Of a DNA stretch of 21,661 nucleotides, positions 15,342-21,661 are shown one piece after another. The position numbers and the translations under genes were made by a program. Origin of the DNA: JAHELQ01 sp965603365 (lineage in GTDB: Bacteria > Acidobacteriota > Aminicenantia > UBA2199). Numbering within the stretch: position 1 is the stretch's first letter; each line of letters begins with the position of its first letter. The stretch lies in assembly GCA_965603365.1 (NCBI GenBank), contig CBFDCR010000085.1, positions 1 through 21,661 of the forward strand, in the 5' to 3' direction. The notes under the pieces are model-generated. The model was not told the DNA's origin and made no database searches. It saw nothing but the letters and a program-made list of their open reading frames with translations.

Positions 15342-15413
15342 CACCTCATGAAGCTCTCCGTCAACCCTGACCCAGAGTGTCAGCAGTATAACCGCCAACA
15401 CGCCTATCTTCAT
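14988..15413 (-). CDS. small secreted protein of unknown function, lysine-rich
   Basis: 141 residues. MKIGVLAVILLTLWVRVDG is a likely signal peptide; the mature part has ARLILGRWSINNGEAVFEY, two Cys (in YVCRVEG and FCRGLW), a strongly basic stretch of six consecutive lysines (SRKKKKKKRYY) and a beta-rich C-terminus ending in FTATRLKE. I do not recognise the family; WSI-type N-terminal strands and the size would fit a small beta-barrel, but this is guesswork. ATG 15413 is chosen because AGGG lies 5 nt upstream and the signal peptide begins there; the frame is open to 15578, but that extension crosses a palindrome and reads like noise. A broken copy lies at 12728-13048. Confidence 0.7.
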   Translation of the reverse strand: MKIGVLAVILLTLWVRVDGELHEVAEPDDVRARLILGRWSINNGEAVFEYTDDYVCRVEGFKFYRYTTSRQPRGKTFIYTVLKSRKKKKKKRYYFCRGLWKEGRAYGFTTSIYYFLTDDKFVVMSKHNATEVYFTATRLKE

Positions 15414-15521
15414 ATCGACCCTAATATGTTTCCTTAAGCGACTCATTTTTTCATACACATATTTATACGCAATCTTTCCCCAGAAGATCAGTCGTAAAAA
15501 AAAATACATATTTTTATCAAT

Positions 15522-15550
15522 GTAGGGGCGTTTTACTAAAACGCCCCTAC
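15522..15550. repeat. GTAGGGG-headed palindrome, 14-bp arms
   Basis: Left arm GTAGGGGCGTTTTA, a single central C, right arm TAAAACGCCCCTAC: perfect. Located upstream of the secreted-protein gene. The 5' GTAG and 3' CTAC ends resemble REP-type elements. The surrounding interval 15414-15859 holds no gene that I can support. Confidence 0.85.
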
Positions 15551-15616
15551 CGGAATATGCCCACAGGCAGTCCGACATCGATGGCTGCCCCTGAAAAGGA
15601 ACAAATCGGTCTGTCC

Positions 15617-15636
15617 CCTTCCGGTTCCTTCCGGTT
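15617..15636. repeat. tandem repeat of CCTTCCGGTT, two units
   Basis: Two exact adjacent 10-base units in the non-coding stretch between the secreted-protein gene and the RibD-C gene. The neighbouring sequence has G-runs (15641-15660). No function is evident. Confidence 0.7.
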
Positions 15637-15714
15637 CCCCTGGGGGATGAACGAGGGGGGATGTAGAAAATAGATTGTGGTGGGGCCCACAGAAAGGTGC
15701 GGCAGATTTAGATG

Positions 15715-15742
15715 GTAGGGGACGCAGATCTGCGTCCCCTAC
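15715..15742. repeat. GTAGGGG-headed perfect palindrome, 28 bp
   Basis: Left arm GTAGGGGACGCAGA and right arm TCTGCGTCCCCTAC with no loop base. It shares the first seven and last seven bases with the palindrome at 15522-15550 but has a different core. It lies 100 bp upstream of the RibD-C promoter. Confidence 0.88.
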
Positions 15743-15818
15743 ATCCCGTCCCTTTACTATTGCCTATTTGCCTGGTGCCTGGAATAGCATTCCGGAAAGA
15801 GGGGGAACAAAAGATCCA

Positions 15819-15847
15819 TTGATTGTCGGGGCGACACGTGGTATAGT
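15819..15847 (+). promoter_or_regulatory. sigma70-type promoter of the RibD-C gene
   Basis: TTGATT at 15819-15824, a 17-bp spacer and TATAGT at 15842-15847. The -10 box ends 12 nt before ATG 15860 and there is no clear SD, so the leader would be about five bases. Confidence 0.5.
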
Positions 15848-15859
15848 ATAGGCCGCAGC

Positions 15860-16612
15860 ATGGAAAACTTGCATGGGTTCTTGAAACGGTTGGCGGAGGC
15901 CGGGGAATTTCGTCGTCAACACAATCGCCCCTTTATCACGGTGAGTTACGCCCAGGCCATGGACGGCAGCATTGCCATGAGGCTCAAAAAAAAGGTTCAA
16001 CTCAGCAGCCCCGCGGCCCTAAAGCTGACCCACCGACTGCGGGCCGGCCACGATGCCATCCTGCTGGGTATCGGCACGGTCCTGGCGGACAATCCCTTCC
16101 TGACCGTGCGGCTGGTGGAGGGTCAAAATCCCCGGCCCATCATCTTAGATACCCGGCTGCGCCTGCATCCCCGCCTGAATTTGATGCAGAGGCAGGATTG
16201 CCAACCCCTGATCGTAACCGGCACCGGGGCTGCCGCCGGACGGATTACGGAGATGGAGCGTTTGGGGGCCAGGGTCCTGCCCTGTGCCGTCACCCCGGAG
16301 AAAACCATCGACCTTGTGGCAATGATGGAGCTTTTAACCGGCCTGGATACGGATATCAACAGCATCATGGTGGAGGGAGGTGCCCGGGTGATCTCCAGTT
16401 TTACCTCGGCAAAACTGGTGGATCAATTCGTGATCACCTTCACCCCCTACATGCTGGGGGGACTCAAGGCCCTGGAACTGAAAGATTCGGAAGGGGGAGG
16501 ATATGTGGAATTGGCGGACATGAAGATCGACGATCTGGGAGAAGATTTCGTGATGTGGGCGCGGCCGGTCTATTGCAAATTGCAAAATAACCAACAGCCA
16601 ATGGTTCTATGA
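15860..16612 (+). CDS. RibD C-terminal-domain reductase (pyrimidine reductase/DHFR-like)
   Basis: 250-residue NAD(P)H-dependent reductase of the RibD_C family. Signatures: RPFITVSYAQAMDGSIAMRL, LTHRLRAGHDAILLGIGTVL, ADNPFLTVRL, NPRPIILDTRLRL and SIMVEGGARVISSF. Relatives reduce the ribosylamino-pyrimidine phosphate intermediate of riboflavin synthesis. No deaminase domain is attached and no other rib gene is near, so a role in riboflavin biosynthesis or a side reaction cannot be decided. There is a 20-residue N-terminal helix before the domain. The stop (TGA 16610-16612) touches the stop of the opposite gene with no spacer. Confidence 0.85.
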   Translation: MENLHGFLKRLAEAGEFRRQHNRPFITVSYAQAMDGSIAMRLKKKVQLSSPAALKLTHRLRAGHDAILLGIGTVLADNPFLTVRLVEGQNPRPIILDTRLRLHPRLNLMQRQDCQPLIVTGTGAAAGRITEMERLGARVLPCAVTPEKTIDLVAMMELLTGLDTDINSIMVEGGARVISSFTSAKLVDQFVITFTPYMLGGLKALELKDSEGGGYVELADMKIDDLGEDFVMWARPVYCKLQNNQQPMVL

Positions 16613-18820
16613 TTACCTGTTGCAATTGGCGATGGAGAGAATCCACTCCCTGATCAGGGCAATACCGCTGTCATCCAGTAAATTGCTGCCGATTGGGGGC
16701 ATGCGGCTGAAATCGAGGGCCTGCATGCGCACCAGGATGATGGATCTCTGTGGCGCCTGAGGTGCCAGCAGCCGGGCACCGTTAATGCCCAGGTCGCCCA
16801 GTTCCGGGGGGACATCGCATATCTGCATTTCTTCTTCAGCCACCTGGTAACGCAAATCCATATTACCCCGGCCGCTGCCTCCGGGCCGGTGACAGTTGCT
16901 GCAATTTACATGCAGATAGGCCCGGGCCCGCAGATCCAGGGGTTGGCTGTCATCATCTAAGGCCGGCAGGGCCGGAAGATTGTCGGGCGATTCACTGAGG
17001 GGGGGCTGGAGCAGACCGATATGGTTCAGGGTGGACAATTGATTGGCCCTCCGGTTGGTAGAGGGATAGGTCAAGAGCCGATTCAACTGGGCAATTTCCA
17101 GTCCCAGTGTCCGTCCGGCAACTGCGGTGTGACACTGCAAGCACTGGGCCCGGCTGGGATAAATCCAGTCCTGGCCCTTAACACTCTTTACTTTTCCGGC
17201 AGCCAGCAGGGTGGCCTCGCCCTGGAATTCATCCCACTCATAACTGTAACCGGCCCAACCGCCATCCTGGTGGCGAACCAACAAACGGGTTTCCACCAGT
17301 TTTCCCTGGACCATGAACTGTTTCATCAGTACACTGCCGATGGGCAGTTCCAGGTGCCCATTCTCTTCCACCTTAATGGCCTCTCCATCGGGAATCGCCA
17401 AAAAGCGTCCTTTGATCGCCCCATCGGACCAGAAGGAGACATTGACATCATAGGGAATTATGCAGTCGCAGATCTGCCGCGGATTTTGGGGATTGACACA
17501 GCCGGTTTCGGATAGCTTTTGGGGAACCCCGTCCGACACGCCTTGACTCTTAGACACCAGTTTGTAAACGGCACCCTTGTCGTACCTCAACACGTAGAGT
17601 TCGCCGTCATTCCTTTCGGCAAACGAGGAGATGGAGAGGCCGCTGGCAATGAGTAACCGGGAATAGGGATTGCCCTCATCATCATAGAATATCCCCCGGA
17701 TATTGCCGTTACAATAATCTCCGTATATATAAATGCCCGCCAGCAGGGGAATTGAATTACCCCGGTACACATAGCCCCCGGTAACGGAACAGCCTTCGCT
17801 GTGGGGGTACTCCACCACCGGGTCAATCAGTCCACCTGGTTCACAGGGATCGATCTTATAACAGTGAAATCCCTCTTTGATATTCCAGCCGTAATTTCCC
17901 CCTAACACAATCCTGTCGATCTCCTCCCAGCGATTTTGGCCCACATCCCCGGCCCACAACTCTCCGGTTGCCCCATCGAAACTCCAACGCCAGGGATTGC
18001 GCAATCCCAGAGCATAAATTTCCGGTCGCCCGCCCCCATTCACAAAGGGATTGGTGGGGGGAATTGCATAGGGAGTTCCCCCATCGATGTCGATGCGCAG
18101 CATTTTTCCCAGCAGCGATTGGGGGTTCTGGGCATTATCAAGGGGATCGCCCCCCGAACCGCCATCTCCCAGACCGATATACAGATACCCATCCCGGCCA
18201 AAAACGATTTGGCCGCCGTTGTGGTTACCATAGGGTTGGGGAACCGAAAGAATCACCTCTTCGGAAGAACCGTCAAGGGCAAGACCGTTGGCCGAAGCGG
18301 TGAATGCCGAGATAAAAGAGGTCAGTTGGCTGCCCTCTCCCCTGCCGGTATAGGAAAGAAAGACCCGCAAATCGTCAGGGAACCGGGGATGAAAGGCCAT
18401 TCCCAGCAAGCCTCTCTCGCCGCCGTAAAACACCCGGTCGCCAATATCGATAAACGTTTTCAAGCTGGCGGCAGGATTGGCGGACTCAAACACCTTTACC
18501 GTCCCACTCTGTTCCACTACATAAAAAAGACCGTCCCGGTGGGGAGCCTCAATCATGACCACCGGTACCCTCAATTGGAGAGCCGCAAAGACTCTCGATA
18601 GGCCGATTTCAACACCGGTAGAGGGCCTATCGGCTGCCAGGCAGGTAGGGTTATTGGGACGGGAATCGAGGCCGGAACCGGCCGGTTCAGCGGAACCGTC
18701 GGTATCATCCTTGCCCTCAGAACATCCCCATACGACCAGCATCGCCAACAGCAACCCTAAAAAAAATAAAGAATTAGACTTCCCAACTTTATCTTCCTGG
18801 AATCGGTTTAACATCTCCAT
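16613..18820 (-). CDS. lipoprotein PQQ-dependent sugar dehydrogenase fused to a di-haem cytochrome domain
   Basis: 735 residues. A signal peptide ends in a lipobox (LLAMLVVWGC, acceptor Cys 33), so it is a lipoprotein. The GSDH-type six-bladed propeller (about 70-420) shows the PQQ-site motifs GNHNGGQIVFG, GLGDGGSGGDPLDN, YALGLRNPWRWSFD and ADVGQNRWEEID. The C-terminal part resembles SO_2930/HNE_0200-type domains and carries two haem c motifs, CLQCH (from residue 560) and CSNCH (from 640), with a possible distal Met in RMPP. It should oxidise an aldose or similar substrate in the periplasm and pass electrons to its own haems. ATG 18820 is chosen for its GGAGG SD; the frame is open to 18871. 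No PQQ synthesis genes are in the window. Confidence 0.88.
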   Translation of the reverse strand: MEMLNRFQEDKVGKSNSLFFLGLLLAMLVVWGCSEGKDDTDGSAEPAGSGLDSRPNNPTCLAADRPSTGVEIGLSRVFAALQLRVPVVMIEAPHRDGLFYVVEQSGTVKVFESANPAASLKTFIDIGDRVFYGGERGLLGMAFHPRFPDDLRVFLSYTGRGEGSQLTSFISAFTASANGLALDGSSEEVILSVPQPYGNHNGGQIVFGRDGYLYIGLGDGGSGGDPLDNAQNPQSLLGKMLRIDIDGGTPYAIPPTNPFVNGGGRPEIYALGLRNPWRWSFDGATGELWAGDVGQNRWEEIDRIVLGGNYGWNIKEGFHCYKIDPCEPGGLIDPVVEYPHSEGCSVTGGYVYRGNSIPLLAGIYIYGDYCNGNIRGIFYDDEGNPYSRLLIASGLSISSFAERNDGELYVLRYDKGAVYKLVSKSQGVSDGVPQKLSETGCVNPQNPRQICDCIIPYDVNVSFWSDGAIKGRFLAIPDGEAIKVEENGHLELPIGSVLMKQFMVQGKLVETRLLVRHQDGGWAGYSYEWDEFQGEATLLAAGKVKSVKGQDWIYPSRAQCLQCHTAVAGRTLGLEIAQLNRLLTYPSTNRRANQLSTLNHIGLLQPPLSESPDNLPALPALDDDSQPLDLRARAYLHVNCSNCHRPGGSGRGNMDLRYQVAEEEMQICDVPPELGDLGINGARLLAPQAPQRSIILVRMQALDFSRMPPIGSNLLDDSGIALIREWILSIANCNR

Positions 18821-18837
18821 TTTAAACCTCCACTCAC

Positions 18838-18853
18838 GGGGAAAATTTTCCCC
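18838..18853. promoter_or_regulatory. 16-bp perfect palindrome at the predicted dehydrogenase start site
   Basis: GGGGAAAATTTTCCCC, 17 bp upstream of the dehydrogenase ATG. On the minus strand a TATAAA -10 candidate (18862-18857) lies just before it, so the predicted transcript start (about 18850) falls within the palindrome. It is suited to binding of a dimeric repressor; the identity of any regulator is unknown. The -35 match is poor. Confidence 0.45.
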
Positions 18854-18891
18854 AATTTTATACCACCTCAATTTTATCAGAAATTTCCCGT

Positions 18892-20871
18892 TTATTCTAT
18901 AATTAATTTTATTTTTTTGGCCAGATCATACAAAGTAAAGGGCCTTTCAATATACCCACTGGCCCCCATTTCCATGGCTTTTTGAATTCGGGTATCATCT
19001 CTTAAACCTGAAGATATAAGAATCTTCACCTGTGGAGATATCTTTTGTATTTGCGTAAAAATCCCATTGCCGGTTACAGGGGACATCGATATATCTAAAA
19101 TAACAACTCTAATTTTTTTATATTCATTTTTGAAAATTTCAATTGCCTCCTCCCCGCTGCCGGCCAAAACCACCTTATAGCCGCACTCCCTTAAAATCTC
19201 ACTCGCCGTTTCCCTGACGATCTCTTCATCATCTACAATCAAAATCGATTCTGAACCCTTCGGTAATTCCTCCCTTTTTTCTATCGGAGTCTCTAATTCC
19301 CCTTCACCCTCAAGTACCGGAAAAAAAACGGTGAAGGTTGTACCGATACCCGGTTGGGAATATACATCAATAAAACCATCGTGCTGCTGGACAATGTTAT
19401 AGACCATAGCCAAACCCAATCCTGTACCCACGGTCTTATCTTTGGTAGTGAAAAAAGGATCATAAATCTTGGACATGGTTTCAGCATCCATCCCCACCCC
19501 CGTATCCATAACCCTCACACACCAGTAGTCGGCACTTCTGACCTCCGGATGGGAGGAGCGAAAATACTCATTGTTGTAGACCTTTTCGATGGAAACGATT
19601 AATATTCCTCCCTGAGGTTCGTTCTTATTTTTCATGACGGTCATGGCATGAAAAGCGTTGACACAGAGATTTAGTAAAACCTGTTCGATCTGAGTGGGAT
19701 CTGCCTTGACAATCGCCCTGCTGTCATTGAAAAAAGTCTTTAATTTAATGCTTTTATCAAATGTATTCTTGCATATCCCCATCACATGCCGCAGCGATTG
19801 ATTCAAATCAATCGGCGCAAAGGCAAATTCCTGCTTCCTGGACAACGCCAATAACTGATGAACGAGATCCGTCGCCCGAGTAGCCGCCTTCTCAATAGTG
19901 TTCATATTTTTTTCGATTTTGACTAAATTGATATTCCCTTTTTTCTTAAAGGAGTATTTCATTAAAGAGACAGTACCCAGGATTCCCCCCAGGATATTGT
20001 TAAAATCATGGGCCAATCCCCCGGCAAGGGTGCCGATGGTTTCCATTCTCTGGGCCTGCCGCAGTTGTTCATTTTTTATTTCCAGTTCCGTAACATCATC
20101 GATCCGAATCACCACACCGTCGGTTCCATTAGAAACCAAAGGGGACATCGAAATGTTAAGAAATCTTTTATCATCGATCAGGATACTCTGTCGTAGTAGT
20201 TCAACTGGCTGCTGAGATTCAATCACTTTAAAAAAATGATGACGATACTCCTTAAAATAGGGGATCACATCCCAGACCTTTCTGGAGACTGCCTCTGAAC
20301 CCATGATGGCGGTAAATCTCTCTGCAGACGCATTCCATCCGGATATAACTCCATCCACGTCCACTGTAATGACATTCGAAGGCAAAGAATTAAATACATT
20401 CTTCAGGTAATTCCTGGTATTTTTAAACTCCTCCTCCGCCCGCTTGCGATCGGTAACATCTTTCATGAAATCCAAATAGGCGGGCTCTCCTGACCATGAT
20501 AACATCAATGAACTGGTTTCGAGCCAGCGAACATCTCCATCCTTTCGCATAATCCTGAAAACATGATGCCCCACTTTCCTCTTGCCTTTCATTCTCTTCT
20601 TATAATAGGCCAGAAGCTCATCTCGATCCTCTTCATGCACATAATCGATAAACGTACGTTCTTCAAATTCTTTATCGGAAACACCAAACAATGTAATTAA
20701 CCTGGGGCTTATATACCTATATTTCCCATCTCGACCGGTTACTACGATGGCATCACCAATACTTTCCAACAGAATAAGAATTTCCTCTTTCGGCTCTGGG
20801 GGCACTCCCTCTGCCTGTCTTCGCTTCAGGTTGAATATCTTTTTATATCTTGGTGTCATACTTCGACTCAC
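18892..20871 (-). CDS. hybrid sensor histidine kinase (PAS-PAS-HisKA-HATPase-REC)
   Basis: 659 residues, soluble (no membrane segment), so it probably senses a cytoplasmic signal. PAS 1 with PAC about 30-145, PAS 2 about 150-262, HisKA with H288 in GGLAHDFNNIL, HATPase_c with NLCVNAFHAM, DTGVGM and GTGLGLAMVYNIVQQHDG, then a C-terminal receiver (540-659). The receiver has the acidic pair at 547-548 and phospho-acceptor D593, but the conserved Lys is Arg (R643, ERPFTL). GTG 20871 is taken as the start because it overlaps the stop of a small upstream ORF (GTGA); ATG 20859 is the alternative. The 71-bp gap to the dehydrogenase gene carries that gene's own promoter-like sequence. No partner regulator is adjacent. 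Confidence 0.92.
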   Translation of the reverse strand: MSRSMTPRYKKIFNLKRRQAEGVPPEPKEEILILLESIGDAIVVTGRDGKYRYISPRLITLFGVSDKEFEERTFIDYVHEEDRDELLAYYKKRMKGKRKVGHHVFRIMRKDGDVRWLETSSLMLSWSGEPAYLDFMKDVTDRKRAEEEFKNTRNYLKNVFNSLPSNVITVDVDGVISGWNASAERFTAIMGSEAVSRKVWDVIPYFKEYRHHFFKVIESQQPVELLRQSILIDDKRFLNISMSPLVSNGTDGVVIRIDDVTELEIKNEQLRQAQRMETIGTLAGGLAHDFNNILGGILGTVSLMKYSFKKKGNINLVKIEKNMNTIEKAATRATDLVHQLLALSRKQEFAFAPIDLNQSLRHVMGICKNTFDKSIKLKTFFNDSRAIVKADPTQIEQVLLNLCVNAFHAMTVMKNKNEPQGGILIVSIEKVYNNEYFRSSHPEVRSADYWCVRVMDTGVGMDAETMSKIYDPFFTTKDKTVGTGLGLAMVYNIVQQHDGFIDVYSQPGIGTTFTVFFPVLEGEGELETPIEKREELPKGSESILIVDDEEIVRETASEILRECGYKVVLAGSGEEAIEIFKNEYKKIRVVILDISMSPVTGNGIFTQIQKISPQVKILISSGLRDDTRIQKAMEMGASGYIERPFTLYDLAKKIKLIIE

Positions 20872-20954
20872 GCTTCTTGTTTCATCTTCGATGTCCAGAT
20901 CTCTTCATTATCAACCTCATAATCGCTCCAGAATTCGATGTTACCGGGATCCAT
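20868..20954 (-). CDS. tiny ORF overlapping the hybrid kinase start (28 codons)
   Basis: Reads MDPGNIEFWSDYEVDNEEIW and continues with a short basic end (SKMKQEA). It is acidic and aromatic, and its TGA stop overlaps the kinase GTG start in a GTGA. That overlap and the absence of a good SD in front of the GTG suggest translational coupling. No SD is seen before its own ATG. It could be a real microprotein, a leader ORF or chance. The 150 bp upstream contains no other gene I can support. Confidence 0.4.
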   Translation of the reverse strand: MDPGNIEFWSDYEVDNEEIWTSKMKQEA

Positions 20955-21030
20955 TCATGTTGAAGCAAATCTTTCTCGTTTTTTCGGCTTCACCTCACTT
21001 CGGCATTGAATCACCTCTCAATCATATATC

Positions 21031-21060
21031 AAAAAAAAGAAAAAAGCAAATATAATTTGC
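21031..21060 (-). terminator. intrinsic terminator of the PilZ-like gene
   Basis: On the minus strand GCAAAT-TAT-ATTTGC (21060-21046) forms a 6-bp stem followed by a run of T residues interrupted once (21045-21031). It lies 46 nt after the PilZ-like stop and separates it from the hybrid kinase. Confidence 0.6.
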
Positions 21061-21105
21061 TCCCTTTCACGATAGCCAGAAAAATCCGGTCTTCCGGGGG
21101 AAAAC

Positions 21106-21435
21106 TTAAAAGGAATTGGCGTATTGTGAATATTCCACGTAATTAAAATATTCAACCGGCGCGTCTATGATCTTGATGCCCATTCCACGGCTCACTTCTT
21201 TGGCCAATTGATCAGAAGAATCCGTAACCCACTTCACTACCCCTTTTATATTCAAAACATCCTCGGACACCGCTATCATCAGCGAAATTTCTTTATTTTG
21301 AGGAAACAATACATGGGACTCGAGAAACATTCCACCTCTGGATATGTTACCGGTTAAACCCAACAATTCGAAACCGCTCTCCCCGAAACTGACCACCAAT
21401 TTTTTATGGATTCTATCTTCTATTCTTTGTTTCAT
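21106..21435 (-). CDS. PilZ domain protein with a degenerate RxxxR motif
   Basis: 109-residue single-domain protein. The second PilZ motif is present (NISRGGMFLES, pattern [D/N]xSxxG), followed by the strand pattern EISLMIAV...IKGVVKWVTD typical of the PilZ barrel. The first motif, normally RxxxR just before the barrel, reads RIHKK (R8 to K12), so c-di-GMP binding may be weak or lost. SD GGAG lies before ATG 21435. It is monocistronic, with its own promoter and terminator. PilZ proteins commonly link c-di-GMP to motility, exopolysaccharide or pili; the specific target is unknown. Confidence 0.85.
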   Translation of the reverse strand: MKQRIEDRIHKKLVVSFGESGFELLGLTGNISRGGMFLESHVLFPQNKEISLMIAVSEDVLNIKGVVKWVTDSSDQLAKEVSRGMGIKIIDAPVEYFNYVEYSQYANSF

Positions 21436-21532
21436 GACAACTCCATAACTATTCCTGAGCAGTGGGACTCTTCTATGACTTTATCAATCTTTCCCGCATT
21501 ACATTTCATTTAAGCCTCCACTTTGCCTTTCT

Positions 21533-21561
21533 ATTTTAATCCAATTTTATCCAAAATGCAA
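21533..21561 (-). promoter_or_regulatory. sigma70-type promoter for the PilZ-like gene
   Basis: On the minus strand TTGCAT (21561-21556), a 17-bp spacer and TAAAAT (21538-21533). This gives a leader of about 90 nt, unlike the short leaders elsewhere. The last 100 bases of the window hold no gene; a GGGAG near 21650 could be the SD of a + strand gene beginning outside the window. Confidence 0.45.
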
Positions 21562-21661
21562 GTCTAACTCATCAACTTTTTGTTAGGGTTGTTTTGCCTG
21601 TTTTTCGATAGTGTAATCTACAAGATTAAAACCTATTAAATTTGTGGTGGGAGTTAGAAAT

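Noticed and set aside
15416..15578. N-terminal extension of the secreted protein up to 15578
   Set aside because: It runs through the perfect palindrome at 15522-15550, has no SD at its start, and would bury the signal peptide; ATG 15413 has both an SD and a signal peptide.
17021..17515. 164-codon plus-strand frame and a 221-codon frame (17936-18601) opposite the dehydrogenase
   Set aside because: They lie within the well-supported dehydrogenase-cytochrome gene on the other strand and show no domain or promoter.
20880..21030. Possible riboswitch or structured leader upstream of the hybrid kinase
   Set aside because: I could not recognise a conserved aptamer motif, and no terminator or SD-sequestering hairpin is evident near the kinase start.

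Overview
The window reads as a chromosome segment of a Gram-negative bacterium. It encodes an outer-membrane beta-barrel protein, a type IV pilus engine, a TonB-domain protein and a lipoprotein dehydrogenase. Base composition is moderate and mixed: the pilus region is fairly AT-rich, and the duplicated hydrolase genes are clearly richer in GC. The order pilB-pilT-pilC-pilS-pilR resembles Myxococcus and Geobacter, while the TraF/PorV-like barrel and the ECF sigma/anti-sigma/TonB operon also fit Acidobacteriota or Aminicenantota-like lineages. The taxonomy is inference; no rRNA or tRNA is present.

Region 1 (1-9107, + strand) holds a barrel protein, then a complete pilus motor and regulator block: extension ATPase PilB with an N-terminal MshEN-type (c-di-GMP) domain, retraction ATPase PilT, platform PilC, sensor kinase PilS and sigma54 activator PilR. 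A Maf pyrophosphatase occupies the place where the pilin gene often lies.

Region 2 (9108-15860) is accessory and scarred. It has an alkyltransferase-like DNA repair protein, a frameshifted small gene, and two nearly identical alpha/beta hydrolase genes 3.8 kb apart. It also has an ECF sigma/anti-sigma/TonB-domain operon, a broken and an intact copy of a small secreted protein, an AAA-ATPase-like relic and a DUF5661-type protein. A family of GTAGGGG-headed palindromes lies in the same stretch. The order hydrolase(+) ... secreted protein(-) occurs twice, which points to an old segmental duplication followed by decay and gene conversion.

Region 3 (15860-21661) has a RibD-C type reductase converging, with no spacer, on a large lipoprotein that fuses a PQQ sugar dehydrogenase to a two-haem cytochrome domain. 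Upstream of the latter are a hybrid PAS-PAS histidine kinase with a tiny translationally overlapping ORF, and a PilZ-like protein.

Two themes recur. First, several transcription units have a near-consensus sigma70 promoter whose -10 box ends only 6-12 nt before the start codon, while genes inside operons have strong Shine-Dalgarno sequences; this predicts leaderless or nearly leaderless mRNAs. Second, possible c-di-GMP inputs (MshEN in PilB, a PilZ-like protein) lie in the same window as the pilus engine. I found no CRISPR array, integrase, intact transposon or clearly novel defence system.
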